Positions 16,504 to 25,393 of a stretch of 64,000 nucleotides of DNA are shown here, in pieces (within the stretch, counting starts at the first letter, position 1; each line of letters opens with the position of its first letter). The notes beneath the pieces were generated by a model. That model was not told where the DNA came from. It saw only the letters and a list, made by a program, of their open reading frames with translations, and did not search any database. The DNA comes from Streptomyces sp. NBC_00306 (GTDB taxonomy: Bacteria > Actinomycetota > Actinomycetes > Streptomycetales > Streptomycetaceae): contig NZ_CP108032.1 in the NCBI RefSeq assembly GCF_036169555.1, positions 6,758,001-6,822,000 of the forward strand. The letters are read 5' to 3'. Both the position numbers and the translations under genes were made by a program.

Positions 16504-17892
16504 TCAGTCGCCGTCCCGGCTGATCGGCATCGGGTTGGCCGCCAGACTCTTGGATTTCGGCCGGCCCGGTGGGGTCAGGAACAGGGCTATGAACGCGGCG
16601 AACAGCGAGATCGAGCCGGCGAGGGTGAACGCCCCGCTGTGGCCCCAGTTGCTCACCACGACGGCTCCCATGCCGGATCCCATCAGCCCGGACACCAGCT
16701 TGGAGCTGTAGACCAGCCCGTAGTTGGAGGCGTTGTTGTTCTCGCCGAAGTAGTCCGCCGTCATCGCCGCGAACATCGGGAAGATGGCGCCACCGCCGAA
16801 TCCGGAGATGCTGGAGAAGATCAGGAACAGCGGGAGGTTCTCGATGTTGGCGGACCACAGGATTCCGTACTGCGACAGCCCGAGGACGACACAGACGAAG
16901 ATCAGACACCGCTTGCGGCCGTAGCGGTCGGACAGCCAGCCGATCACCCCTCGGCCGGTGCCGTTGACGATGGCCTTCAGCGACATGGCCGTGGCGACGA
17001 TTCCGCCGGCGAAGCCGGCCTCCTTGCCGATGTCGACCTGGAAGGCGATGCCGAAGATGTTCACGCCCGAGGTGCACAGCAGGCAGAACCACATCAGCGC
17101 GACCCGCCCGGTCTGCCAGGCCTCCTTGGGGGTGTACTGCCGTACGGCGGGCGGGTTCATCGCCAGGGCGCGACGGGCCCGGGGGTCGTCCGGCGGCCGC
17201 AGCGGGTCGACGTCGGCAGGCCACCAGTTCTTCGGCGGGTCCTGGAAGAAGTAGCCGGCCACGGCCACCATCGCGGCCAGGAAGAGACCGACCGAGACGA
17301 GCACCCAGCGGAAGTTCGTCAGATCCATGTAGCCGGTGAAGAGGAAGACGAACGGCACGGAACCGTAGGCGAAACCGCCGTTGACGAAGCCGGTCTTGCC
17401 TCCCTTGCGCTCCGGATACCACTTGCCGACCATGTTCACGCAGGTCGCGTAGACCATGCCGGCGCCCATACCGCTGAACATGCCGAACCCGATGTACGCG
17501 ACGATCACATGCGGCGCGTACGCGAGGGACAGATACCCCAGCAATGTGCCGACTGCGCCGAACATCATCGCCCAGCGCGCGGGCAGTCTGCCGCTCTCCC
17601 TGAGCTTTCCGGCGGGGAAGGCCACCGCCGCCTGGAAGAACACCCACACACCGAGCATCCAGAAGATGTGCCCGCTGTTCCAGCTGTGTGCGATGTGCAG
17701 TGTGTCCTCGGCCGACGCGAACGCGTACTCGGCCGAGCTGATGCCCATCATGCCGACCCACGGCAGGATGACCATCCACTTGCGCTTACGGCCCATGATG
17801 TCGATATCGGTCTCGCCGAGGCGGTACACGCGGCCGTTGCGGTCCGTCACCTCCCTGAAGGCGACGGGTGTCGAGATGTCGGTGGTAGTCAT
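16504..17892 (-). CDS. OFA-family MFS transporter, probable oxalate:formate antiporter
   Basis: 462 residues with about 12 hydrophobic helices. Matches to the oxalate/formate antiporter branch of MFS include FFQAAVAFPAGKLRESG, GYIGFGMFSGMGAGMVYATC and the NMVGKWYPERKGGKTGF segment. The ATG at 17892 is preceded by AAGGGG. It is the last gene of the leftward oxc-frc-ligase operon, 82 bp after the ligase gene, which supports oxalate import coupled to formate export. Substrate assignment rests on context, since the family also transports other small carboxylates. Confidence 0.82.
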   Translation of the reverse strand: MTTTDISTPVAFREVTDRNGRVYRLGETDIDIMGRKRKWMVILPWVGMMGISSAEYAFASAEDTLHIAHSWNSGHIFWMLGVWVFFQAAVAFPAGKLRESGRLPARWAMMFGAVGTLLGYLSLAYAPHVIVAYIGFGMFSGMGAGMVYATCVNMVGKWYPERKGGKTGFVNGGFAYGSVPFVFLFTGYMDLTNFRWVLVSVGLFLAAMVAVAGYFFQDPPKNWWPADVDPLRPPDDPRARRALAMNPPAVRQYTPKEAWQTGRVALMWFCLLCTSGVNIFGIAFQVDIGKEAGFAGGIVATAMSLKAIVNGTGRGVIGWLSDRYGRKRCLIFVCVVLGLSQYGILWSANIENLPLFLIFSSISGFGGGAIFPMFAAMTADYFGENNNASNYGLVYSSKLVSGLMGSGMGAVVVSNWGHSGAFTLAGSISLFAAFIALFLTPPGRPKSKSLAANPMPISRDGD

Positions 17893-17974
17893 GTCGGTTT
17901 GCACCCCTTGCGTCGAAAGAGCTGGCCAGCGCCCCCTGTCCAATACCTTTCGCACTCGCTCGGGAGGGGTCAGC

Positions 17975-20128
17975 TCATCGGCCGCCCCCCAACAGACCGG
18001 CCGCACGGGCCCACCGGTACTTCGCACCGAGGGCCGCCACCGGCTTCTCGGTGGTGTAGGGGTACGCCACGACACCCCGCTCGAAGAGGTACTGGCACGC
18101 CTCCTCGACCTCGACGTCACCGGCGAGCGATGCCACGACCGGCTTCTCGATGCCCCGGGCGCGGAACTCCTCGACCACCCGCGCCGTGAGTTCGGCGAAC
18201 ACCATCGGCGGAGTGACGATCGTGTGCCAGTAGCCGAGGACGAGCGCGTGGATCCGTGGATCCTCGAGCCCGAGCCGGATGGTGGCCTCGTACGTCGAAG
18301 GCGGCTCGCCGCCCGTGATGTCGATCGGGTTCCCGGCCGCGCCGAACGGAGGGATGAACGCCTTGAAGGCCGCGTCCAGATCGTCCGGGATCTCCATCAG
18401 CCGCAGGCCGTTGTCGACGATGGCGTCGGAGAGCAGCACACCCGAACCGCCGGCGCCCGTGATGATCACGACGTTGTCGCCGGTCGGAGTCGGCAGCACC
18501 GGCAGCGCCCGCGCGTACTCCAGCATCTCGTTCAGCCCGGGAGCCCGGATCACACCGGACTGGCGCAGGATGTCGTCGTACACCGCGTCGTCGCCCGCGA
18601 GGGCGCCCGTGTGCGAGCCGGCCGCCTTCGCGCCCGCCGCCGTACGGCCCGCCTTGAGGACCACGACCGGCTTCTTCGGCACGGTCGCCCGCGCCGCCTC
18701 GACGAAGGCCCGGCCGTCCTTGAGGTCCTCCAGATGCATGGCGATGCAGTCGGTGTTGGGGTCCTCGCCGAACCAGGTGAGCAGATCGTCCTCGTCGAGG
18801 TCGGACTTGTTGCCGAGCCCGACGATCGCGGACACACCGGTCTTCGTGGTCCGGGCGAAGCCCAGGATCGCCATGCCGATACCGCCGGACTGGGAGGTCA
18901 GCGCCACCCCGCCCTTGACGTCGTACGGCGTGCAGAACGTGGCGCAGAGGTCCTGCCAGGTGGAGTAGTAGCCGTAGATGTTGGGGCCCAGCAGGCGGAT
19001 GCCGTGCCGTTCGGCGATCTCCACGATCTCGGCCTGGAGCCCGTGTTCGCCGGTCTCGGCGAACCCGGAAGGGATCAGCACGGCATTCGGGATGCCCTTG
19101 CGTCCGACCTCTTCGAGCGCGGACGCGACGAACTTCGCGGGGATCGCGAATATCGCCACATCGGGCTCACCCGGCACGTCCATCACGCTCTTGTACGCCT
19201 TGCGGCCCTGGATGTCATCGGCCTTGGGGTTCACCGGATGGATTTCGCCCGAGAAACCGCCGTCGATCAGATTCCGCATGACCGAATTGCCGATCTTGCC
19301 CTGTTCGTTGGACGCGCCGATCACCGTCACCGACTGCGGCTTCATCAGCCGCCGCATCGACGTCAGGATCTCCTCGCGGCTGTACGTACGGCGCTTCACC
19401 GGCTGTTCGTCGGCGAGGATCACGCGGATGTCCGCGGCCACGGCCCCGTCCGGCGTCGCGATCACCGGGTTGAGGTCGACCTCCGCGATCTCCGGGAAGT
19501 CGCTCACCAGTTGGGACACCCGGCGGATCTGCTCCGCCAGCGCCCACCGGTCCACCGCCGGCGCACCGCGCACGCCCCGCAGGATCTCGGCCGCGCGGAT
19601 CGAGTCCAGCATCGACGTCGCCTCGTCCGCCGTCACCGGCGCCAGCCGGAACGTGACGTCCTTCAGGACCTCGACCAGCACACCGCCCAGCCCGAAGGCG
19701 ACGACCTTGCCGAACGTCGGGTCGGTGACCGCGCCGACGATGACCTCCTGGCCCGGCGGCAGCATCTGCTGCACCTGCACACCGTCGATGCGTGCGTCCG
19801 GTGCGTACGCCTTGGCGTTCTCCACGATCTTGCAGAAGGCCGCGCGCACCTCGGCCGCGCCCCGCACACCGACGATGACCCCGCCGGCATCCGTCTTGTG
19901 CAGGATGTCGGGGGAGACGATCTTCAGGACCACCTTGCCGCCGAGCCGGTCCGCGTACAGCACCGCCTCGTCCACGTCCCGCGCCAGCGCCTCGCCCGGC
20001 ACGGCGATCCCGTACGCGTCGGCGACCGTCTTGCCCTCCGGAGCCGTGAGCGCGCCGCGCCCCTCGGCCCGTACGGCCTCGAGCAGCGCCCGGACCGCTT
20101 CCTTGCCCTCGTCGTGAGCCGTCGTCAC
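17975..20128 (-). CDS. ADP-forming acyl-CoA ligase (fused alpha/beta, acetate-CoA ligase family)
   Basis: 717 residues. Residues about 1-215 form an ATP-grasp domain (GKVVLKIVSPDILHKTDAGG, VVAFGLGGVLVEVLKDVTFR, EVDLNPVIATPDG). Residues about 250-370 form a CoA-binding Rossmann domain (VTVIGASNEQGKIGNSVMRNL, GYYSTWQD region), followed by succinyl-CoA-ligase-like flavodoxin domains (VALTSQSGGIGMAIL, AGSHTGALAGDDAVYD with the phosphorylated histidine, and VVIITGAGGSGVLLSDA). The ATP-grasp-first order is a known circular arrangement of this family. The GTG at 20128 starts two bases after the frc stop. It may activate a carboxylate, perhaps formate or oxalate, to its CoA thioester. The substrate is inferred only from the operon. 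Confidence 0.85.
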   Translation of the reverse strand: MTTAHDEGKEAVRALLEAVRAEGRGALTAPEGKTVADAYGIAVPGEALARDVDEAVLYADRLGGKVVLKIVSPDILHKTDAGGVIVGVRGAAEVRAAFCKIVENAKAYAPDARIDGVQVQQMLPPGQEVIVGAVTDPTFGKVVAFGLGGVLVEVLKDVTFRLAPVTADEATSMLDSIRAAEILRGVRGAPAVDRWALAEQIRRVSQLVSDFPEIAEVDLNPVIATPDGAVAADIRVILADEQPVKRRTYSREEILTSMRRLMKPQSVTVIGASNEQGKIGNSVMRNLIDGGFSGEIHPVNPKADDIQGRKAYKSVMDVPGEPDVAIFAIPAKFVASALEEVGRKGIPNAVLIPSGFAETGEHGLQAEIVEIAERHGIRLLGPNIYGYYSTWQDLCATFCTPYDVKGGVALTSQSGGIGMAILGFARTTKTGVSAIVGLGNKSDLDEDDLLTWFGEDPNTDCIAMHLEDLKDGRAFVEAARATVPKKPVVVLKAGRTAAGAKAAGSHTGALAGDDAVYDDILRQSGVIRAPGLNEMLEYARALPVLPTPTGDNVVIITGAGGSGVLLSDAIVDNGLRLMEIPDDLDAAFKAFIPPFGAAGNPIDITGGEPPSTYEATIRLGLEDPRIHALVLGYWHTIVTPPMVFAELTARVVEEFRARGIEKPVVASLAGDVEVEEACQYLFERGVVAYPYTTEKPVAALGAKYRWARAAGLLGGGR

Positions 20129-20130
20129 TA

Positions 20131-21369
20131 CTAGATCACTCCACTCGTCTTCAGCAACCGCAGCTCCTCGTCGCCGAGGCCCAGCTCGCCGACGTACACC
20201 TCTTCGTTGTGCTCGCCGAGCAGTGGCGAGGTGACCACGTCCACCGGGGAGTCCGACAGCTTGAGCGGACTGCCGACCGTGGTGAACGAACCGCGCTGCG
20301 GGTGCGCCACCTCGACGACCATCTCGTTCGCGACCAGCGACGCGTCCTCGATGATTTCCCTGGTGGAAAGAATCGGCCCGCAGGGGATGTTGTGGGCGTT
20401 CAGCCGCTCCAGCACCTCCCACTTCGGAAGCGTCGAGGACCACTCCTCGATCAGCTGGAACATCTTCGACAGCTTCGGCAGCCGCGCCTCCGGCGTCGAC
20501 CACTCCGGGTCCTCGGCCAGTTCCGGCCGGCCGATCAGCTCCGACATCGGCCGCCAGCCCACCGGCTGGACGATGACGTACACATAGTCGTTCGGGCCGC
20601 CGGGCGCGCACTTGACCGCCCAGCCGGGCTGTCCGCCGCCCGACGCGTTGCCGCTGCGCGGCACCTCGTCGGCCTCGGCCGTGTCCTGGGCGTTCGGGTA
20701 CTCGGCGAGCGGACCGTGTGCGAGCCGCTGCTGGTCCCGGAGCTTCACCCGGCACAGGTTCAGCACGGCGTGCTGCATCGCGACGTTGACCCGCTGCCCG
20801 CGGCCGGTGGACTCGCGCTGGAACAGCGCGGCGAGGATGCCGGCGACCGCGTGGACGCCGGTGCCCGAGTCGCCGATCTGCGCACCGGTCGCCAGCGGCG
20901 GACCCTCCTCGAAACCGGTGGTCGACATGGAGCCGCCCATGGCCTGCGCCACGACCTCGTACGCCTTGAAGTTGGTGTACGGCCCGTCGCCGAAGCCCTT
21001 GATGGAGGCGTAGACGATCCGCGGGTTGATCTCCCGGATCCTGTCCCAGGTGAACCCCATCCGGTCCACCGCTCCGGGGCCGAAGTTCTCCACCATCACA
21101 TCACTGCGCCGGATGAGCTCGGTGAGGATCTCCTTGCCGCGCTCCGTCTTGGTGTTGAGCGTGATGCTCCGCTTGTTGCAGTTGAGCATCGTGAAGTAGA
21201 GCGAGTCGACGTCCGGCAGGTCGCGGAGCTGCTTGCGGGTGATGTCGCCGCTCGGCGCCTCCAGCTTCACCACGTCGGCGCCGAGCCAGCCCAGCAGCTG
21301 GGTGGCCGAGGGACCGGACTGGACATGTGTCATGTCGAGGACGCGCACGCCCTCAAGAGCCTTGGTCAT
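20131..21369 (-). CDS. frc: Formyl-CoA:oxalate CoA-transferase
   Basis: 412 residues, a class III CoA-transferase that moves CoA from formyl-CoA to oxalate. It closely follows the Oxalobacter formigenes enzyme: THVQSGPSATQLLGWLGADV, DSLYFTMLNCNKRSI, VMVENFGPGAVDRMGFTW, RGQRVNVAMQHAVLNL and VKLRDQQRL. The catalytic aspartate is D167 in AQIGDSGTG, and the glycine loop SGGGQPGW is present. It starts 12 bases after the oxc stop and runs into the ligase gene. Confidence 0.95.
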   Translation of the reverse strand: MTKALEGVRVLDMTHVQSGPSATQLLGWLGADVVKLEAPSGDITRKQLRDLPDVDSLYFTMLNCNKRSITLNTKTERGKEILTELIRRSDVMVENFGPGAVDRMGFTWDRIREINPRIVYASIKGFGDGPYTNFKAYEVVAQAMGGSMSTTGFEEGPPLATGAQIGDSGTGVHAVAGILAALFQRESTGRGQRVNVAMQHAVLNLCRVKLRDQQRLAHGPLAEYPNAQDTAEADEVPRSGNASGGGQPGWAVKCAPGGPNDYVYVIVQPVGWRPMSELIGRPELAEDPEWSTPEARLPKLSKMFQLIEEWSSTLPKWEVLERLNAHNIPCGPILSTREIIEDASLVANEMVVEVAHPQRGSFTTVGSPLKLSDSPVDVVTSPLLGEHNEEVYVGELGLGDEELRLLKTSGVI

Positions 21370-21381
21370 GAGAGGGCTCCT

Positions 21382-23076
21382 CTACTTGTACATGGTCTGG
21401 TTCATGGTTCCGGGGGCGTACGCGTCGGGGTCGACCCAGACATTGATCAGCGACGGCAGTCCGGACTCACGGGCACGGCGCAGCGCCGGCGCGATGTCGG
21501 CCGGGTCGCGGACCTCTTCGCCGTAACCGCCGAGCATCTGGGCGAACTTGTCGTAGTGGACGTCGCCGAGGGTGTTGCCGACCCGCTCGCGCTCCAGTCC
21601 GTACTTCTGCGCCTGCCCGTAACGGATCTGGTTCATCGAGGAGTTGTTGCCGACGATCCCGACGAAGGGCAGGTTGTAGCGGACGAGCGTCTCGAAGTCC
21701 CAGCCGGTGAGCGAGAACGCGCCGTCGCCGAACAGCGCCACGACCTCCTTGTCGGGCCGCGCCTTCTTGGCCGCGAGCACGAAGGGGACACCGACACCGA
21801 GCGTGCCGAGCGGTCCCGGGTCCATCCAGTGGCCGGGCGACTTGGGCTGCACGACCTGCCCGGAGAAGGTGACGATGTCGCCGCCGTCGCCGATGTAGAT
21901 GGAGTCCTCGGTGAGGAAGTCGTTGATCTCGCTGACCAGGCGGTACGGGTGGATGGGGGAGGCGTCCGACGTCAGCTGCGGCAGGCGCTTCTCGAGCGCC
22001 GACTGTTCGGCCGCGCGCAGCTCCTCCAGCCAGGCCTTGCGCTTGACCGCGCCGCCGTTGAGCCGTCCCGTGACCGATTCGGCGACGGACTTCAGGATCT
22101 GTCCCGCGTCGCCCACGATGCCGAGGTCGATGTCCCGGTTCTTGCCGACCGTGCGGTAGTCCAGGTCGATCTGCACGACCGTCGCGTTCGGCGAGAGCCG
22201 CTTCCCGTACCCCATGCGGAAGTCGAAGGGCGTGCCGACGATGACGATGACATCGGCGTTGGAGAACGCGTACCGCCGTGACAGCTGGAAGTGGTGCGGG
22301 TCCCCGGGCGGCAGTGTGCCGCGGCCGGCGCCGTTCATATAGGCGGGCACATTGAGGGTGCGGACGAGCTCGACGGCCGCGTCGGTGGCGCGAGTCGTCC
22401 ACACCTGGCTGCCCAGGAGGATCGCCGGCTTCTCCGCGTGCACCAGCAGATCGGCGAGCTTCTCCACCGCCTCGGGGTCACCGGCCTGGCGCGTCGAGGC
22501 CCGGTACTGCCCGGCCTTGGGCACCCGTGCCTTCTCCACCGGCACCTGGGCGTCCAGTACATCGCGCGGTATCTCCAGGAAGGAGGGGCCCGGGGCTCCG
22601 TGGAAGCACTCGCGGAAGGCCATCGAGACCATGTCGGCCGCACGCGCCGTGTCCGGCACGGTCGCGGCGAACTTGGTGATCGGCGTCATCATGTCGACGT
22701 GCGGCAGGTCCTGGAGCGAGCCCATCTTGTGCTGGGTGTGCGCCCCCTGACCGCCGATGAGCAGCATGGGGGACTCGGCGCGGAAGGCGTTGGCGACGCC
22801 GGTGACCGCGTCGGTGGTGCCGGGGCCGGCCGTCACCACGGCGCAGCCGGGCTTGCCCGTGATGCGGGCGTACCCGTCGGCGGCGTGTGCGGCCACCTGT
22901 TCATGGCGTACGTCGACGACTTCGATGCCCTCGTCGACACAGCCGTCGTAGATGTCGATGATGTGGCCGCCGCACAGCGTGTAGATGACCTCGACGCCCT
23001 CGGCCTTGAGGGCCTTGGCGACCAGATGACCACCTGAGATGAGTTCCGGGTTGGTGCCGCTGTTGTCATCGGGCAT
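21382..23076 (-). CDS. oxc: TPP-dependent oxalyl-CoA decarboxylase / 2-hydroxyacyl-CoA lyase-like enzyme
   Basis: 564 residues with the three TPP-enzyme domains. The catalytic glutamate is in RHEQ (E59), and the TPP/Mg motif is FGDGAFSLTGWDFETLVRYN ending in GNN. In an operon with frc and an OFA transporter it should convert oxalyl-CoA to formyl-CoA and CO2. The active-site loop reads GSLQDLP (residues 119-125), closer to acetolactate synthase or HACL enzymes than to the Tyr-Glu pair of O. formigenes Oxc. The reaction is therefore assigned from context. It starts at ATG 23076 with an AGGAC ribosome site and faces the operator at 23128. Confidence 0.82.
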   Translation of the reverse strand: MPDDNSGTNPELISGGHLVAKALKAEGVEVIYTLCGGHIIDIYDGCVDEGIEVVDVRHEQVAAHAADGYARITGKPGCAVVTAGPGTTDAVTGVANAFRAESPMLLIGGQGAHTQHKMGSLQDLPHVDMMTPITKFAATVPDTARAADMVSMAFRECFHGAPGPSFLEIPRDVLDAQVPVEKARVPKAGQYRASTRQAGDPEAVEKLADLLVHAEKPAILLGSQVWTTRATDAAVELVRTLNVPAYMNGAGRGTLPPGDPHHFQLSRRYAFSNADVIVIVGTPFDFRMGYGKRLSPNATVVQIDLDYRTVGKNRDIDLGIVGDAGQILKSVAESVTGRLNGGAVKRKAWLEELRAAEQSALEKRLPQLTSDASPIHPYRLVSEINDFLTEDSIYIGDGGDIVTFSGQVVQPKSPGHWMDPGPLGTLGVGVPFVLAAKKARPDKEVVALFGDGAFSLTGWDFETLVRYNLPFVGIVGNNSSMNQIRYGQAQKYGLERERVGNTLGDVHYDKFAQMLGGYGEEVRDPADIAPALRRARESGLPSLINVWVDPDAYAPGTMNQTMYK

Positions 23077-23127
23077 GGCGAAGTCCTGTCCCTTCGTAGG
23101 GGAGTCGGTCGGCGTCCCAGTACATTG

Positions 23128-23151
23128 CATACAGTCGACGAATACTGTATG
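23128..23151. promoter_or_regulatory. Perfect inverted repeat, probable operator of the divergent oxalate locus
   Basis: CATACAGT, eight spacer bases, then ACTGTATG, within the 159-bp divergent region between oxc and sucC. It is an AT-rich island in GC-rich DNA. The half-site resembles sites bound by FCD-type GntR regulators, but no regulator gene lies in the locus, so the binder is unknown. Confidence 0.7.
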
Positions 23152-23235
23152 AAGCTTGTTATCCCGCATCCGGTGGGTGGTGTCCAGGGGGCGTGCGGCA
23201 CTTTCACTCGTGAAATCGATGCAGTAGGGGTTGGC

Positions 23236-24369
23236 ATGGATCTGTACGAGCACCAAGCAAGGGATCTCTTCGCGGACTACGGCATCCCGGTGCCGGACGC
23301 CGAAACGGCGGACACGGCGCGCGAGGCACGAGAGGCCGCCGAACGGCTCGGCGGGCGGGTCGTGGTGAAGGCCCAGGTGAAGACCGGCGGCCGCGGAAAG
23401 GCGGGCGGGGTCAAGCTCGCCGCCGATGCTGCCGCGGCGGAAGTGACGGCCCGTCAGATTCTCGGCATGGACATCAAGGGCCACACCGTCCGCACGGTGA
23501 TGCTGGCCCAACCCGTCGACATCGACGCAGAGTTCTACGTCTCCTACGTCCTCGACCGCGCGGCCGGCACCTTCCTCGCCATCGCGTCCGCCGAAGGCGG
23601 CACGGACATCGAGGAGGTCGCCGCCACCCGGCCGGAGGCCGTCGCCCGTATCCCCGTCGATCCCGAGCGCGGAGTCACCGCGGCCAAGGCCGCCGAGATC
23701 GCCGCGGCCGCCGGACTGCCGGCCGAGACCGCGCCCGTCCTGACAAGTCTGTGGCAGGTCCTCGTCCGCGAGGACGCCCTCCTCGTCGAGGTCAACCCCC
23801 TCGTACGGACCACCGACAACACGATCCTCGCCCTCGACGGCAAGGTCACCCTGGATGACAACGCCCGCTTCCGGCAGGCCCGTTGGGGTTCCTCCGAGGA
23901 CGATCCGCACGGTGACCCGCTGGAGGCCGCCGCAGCGGCCAAGGGTCTCAACTACGTCAAACTCGACGGCGAGGTCGGCATCATCGGCAACGGCGCGGGC
24001 CTCGTCATGTCCACCCTCGACGTCGTGGCCGGCTGCGGTGCCCGCCCCGCCAACTTCCTCGACATCGGCGGCGGCGCCTCCGCCCAGGTCATGGCCGACG
24101 GCCTGTCCGTGATCCTGTCCGACCGGGCCGTGAGCAGCGTCCTGGTCAATGTCTTCGGCGGTATCACCGCCTGCGACGCCGTCGCCGACGGCATCGTCCA
24201 GGCGCTGGAGACGGTGACCCTCACCAAGCCGCTCGTCGTACGGCTCGACGGCAACAACGCCGCCCGCGGCCGCGCCATCCTCGACGACCGGGCCCATCCC
24301 CTCGTCCGGCAGGCCACCACCATGGACGGCGCCGCCCAGCAGGCGGCCGACCTCGCCAACGCGCACTGA
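23236..24369 (+). CDS. sucC: Succinyl-CoA synthetase beta subunit paralogue
   Basis: 377 residues with an ATP-grasp fold: MDLYEHQARDLFADYGIPVP, VVKAQVKTGGRGKAGGVKLA, LVEVNPLV, and the C-terminal GARPANFLDIGGGASAQVM and VNVFGGITACDAVADGI. ATG 23236 follows TAGGGG. It forms a heteromer with the SucD-like product encoded 11 bp downstream and catalyses acyl-CoA + ADP/GDP + phosphate interconversion. Placement in a divergent arrangement with frc/oxc, rather than among TCA-cycle genes, suggests a dedicated function, for example supplying a CoA donor for oxalate activation. Confidence 0.92.
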   Translation: MDLYEHQARDLFADYGIPVPDAETADTAREAREAAERLGGRVVVKAQVKTGGRGKAGGVKLAADAAAAEVTARQILGMDIKGHTVRTVMLAQPVDIDAEFYVSYVLDRAAGTFLAIASAEGGTDIEEVAATRPEAVARIPVDPERGVTAAKAAEIAAAAGLPAETAPVLTSLWQVLVREDALLVEVNPLVRTTDNTILALDGKVTLDDNARFRQARWGSSEDDPHGDPLEAAAAAKGLNYVKLDGEVGIIGNGAGLVMSTLDVVAGCGARPANFLDIGGGASAQVMADGLSVILSDRAVSSVLVNVFGGITACDAVADGIVQALETVTLTKPLVVRLDGNNAARGRAILDDRAHPLVRQATTMDGAAQQAADLANAH

Positions 24370-24380
24370 GAGGACACGAC

Positions 24381-25268
24381 ATGGCCATCTTCCTCACCAA
24401 GGAGAGCAAGGTCCTCGTCCAGGGCATGACCGGATCCGAGGGCATGAAGCACACCCGGCGCATGCTGGCGTCCGGCACCGACATCGTGGCCGGCGTCAAC
24501 CCGCGCAAGGCCGGCACCGTCGTCGACTTCGACGACCGCGCCGTCCCCGTGCACGGCACCGTGCGCCAGGCCGTCGAGGCCACCGGCGCCGATGTCAGTG
24601 TCGTGTTCGTGCCGCCGCCGTTCGCCAAGGCGGCCGTGATCGAGGCAGCCGACGCCGGGATCGCCCTCGTGGTGGTCATCACCGAAGGCATCCCCGTCCA
24701 CGACTCGGTCGCCTTCCACGCCCACGCCAGGCAGCGCGGCACGCGCGTGGTCGGCCCCAACTGCCCCGGACTCATCAGTCCCGGACAGTCCAACGCCGGC
24801 ATCATCCCCGCCGACATCGCCACCGAGCCGGGCCGCATCGGACTCGTCTCCAAGTCCGGCACCCTCACCTACCAACTCATGTACGAACTGCGGGACATCG
24901 GCTTCTCCTCCGCGGTCGGCATCGGCGGCGACCCCGTCGTCGGCACCACCCACATCGACTGCCTGGCCGCCTTCGAGAACGACCCGGACACCGAACTGAT
25001 CGTGCTCATCGGGGAGATCGGTGGGGACGCGGAGGAGCGGGCCGCCGCGTACATCGCCGAGCACGTCACCAAGCCCGTCGTCGGCTACATCGCCGGCTTC
25101 ACCGCGCCGGAGGGCAAGACGATGGGGCATGCGGGCGCCATCGTCTCCGGCTCCACCGGCACCGCGCTCGCCAAGAAGCAGGCACTCGAAGCCGCAGGCG
25201 TACGCGTCGGAGCCACCCCGACCGAGACCTCGCGGCTCGTCATCGACCGCCTCGAACAGTCTCGTTGA
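24381..25268 (+). CDS. sucD: Succinyl-CoA synthetase alpha subunit paralogue
   Basis: 295 residues. CoA-binding domain: KVLVQGMTGSEGMKHTRRML, AGVNPRKAG, VFVPPPFAKAAVIEA, VVGPNCPGLISPGQ. Ligase domain: GRIGLVSKSGTLTYQ. The phosphohistidine is H250 in GKTMGHAGAIVSG. It is the partner of the preceding sucC gene. Both are presumably under the shared oxalate operator. Confidence 0.94.
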   Translation: MAIFLTKESKVLVQGMTGSEGMKHTRRMLASGTDIVAGVNPRKAGTVVDFDDRAVPVHGTVRQAVEATGADVSVVFVPPPFAKAAVIEAADAGIALVVVITEGIPVHDSVAFHAHARQRGTRVVGPNCPGLISPGQSNAGIIPADIATEPGRIGLVSKSGTLTYQLMYELRDIGFSSAVGIGGDPVVGTTHIDCLAAFENDPDTELIVLIGEIGGDAEERAAAYIAEHVTKPVVGYIAGFTAPEGKTMGHAGAIVSGSTGTALAKKQALEAAGVRVGATPTETSRLVIDRLEQSR

Positions 25269-25393
25269 GGCCGTTGCCGACGGCCCGGTCGGCCGCGGTC
25301 GTCGACGCCCAGGTCACCAAGGCCGCGTGTGTGCCATCGCACGCGGCCGCCTGCCCGGCACCTCCCGCCTCCTATCGAGCGGAGACCACCCTC

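Noticed and set aside
20200..22281. Long plus-strand frame opposite frc and oxc
   Set aside because: Arg/Val/Gly-rich translation with no family resemblance; frc and oxc on the other strand are unmistakable.
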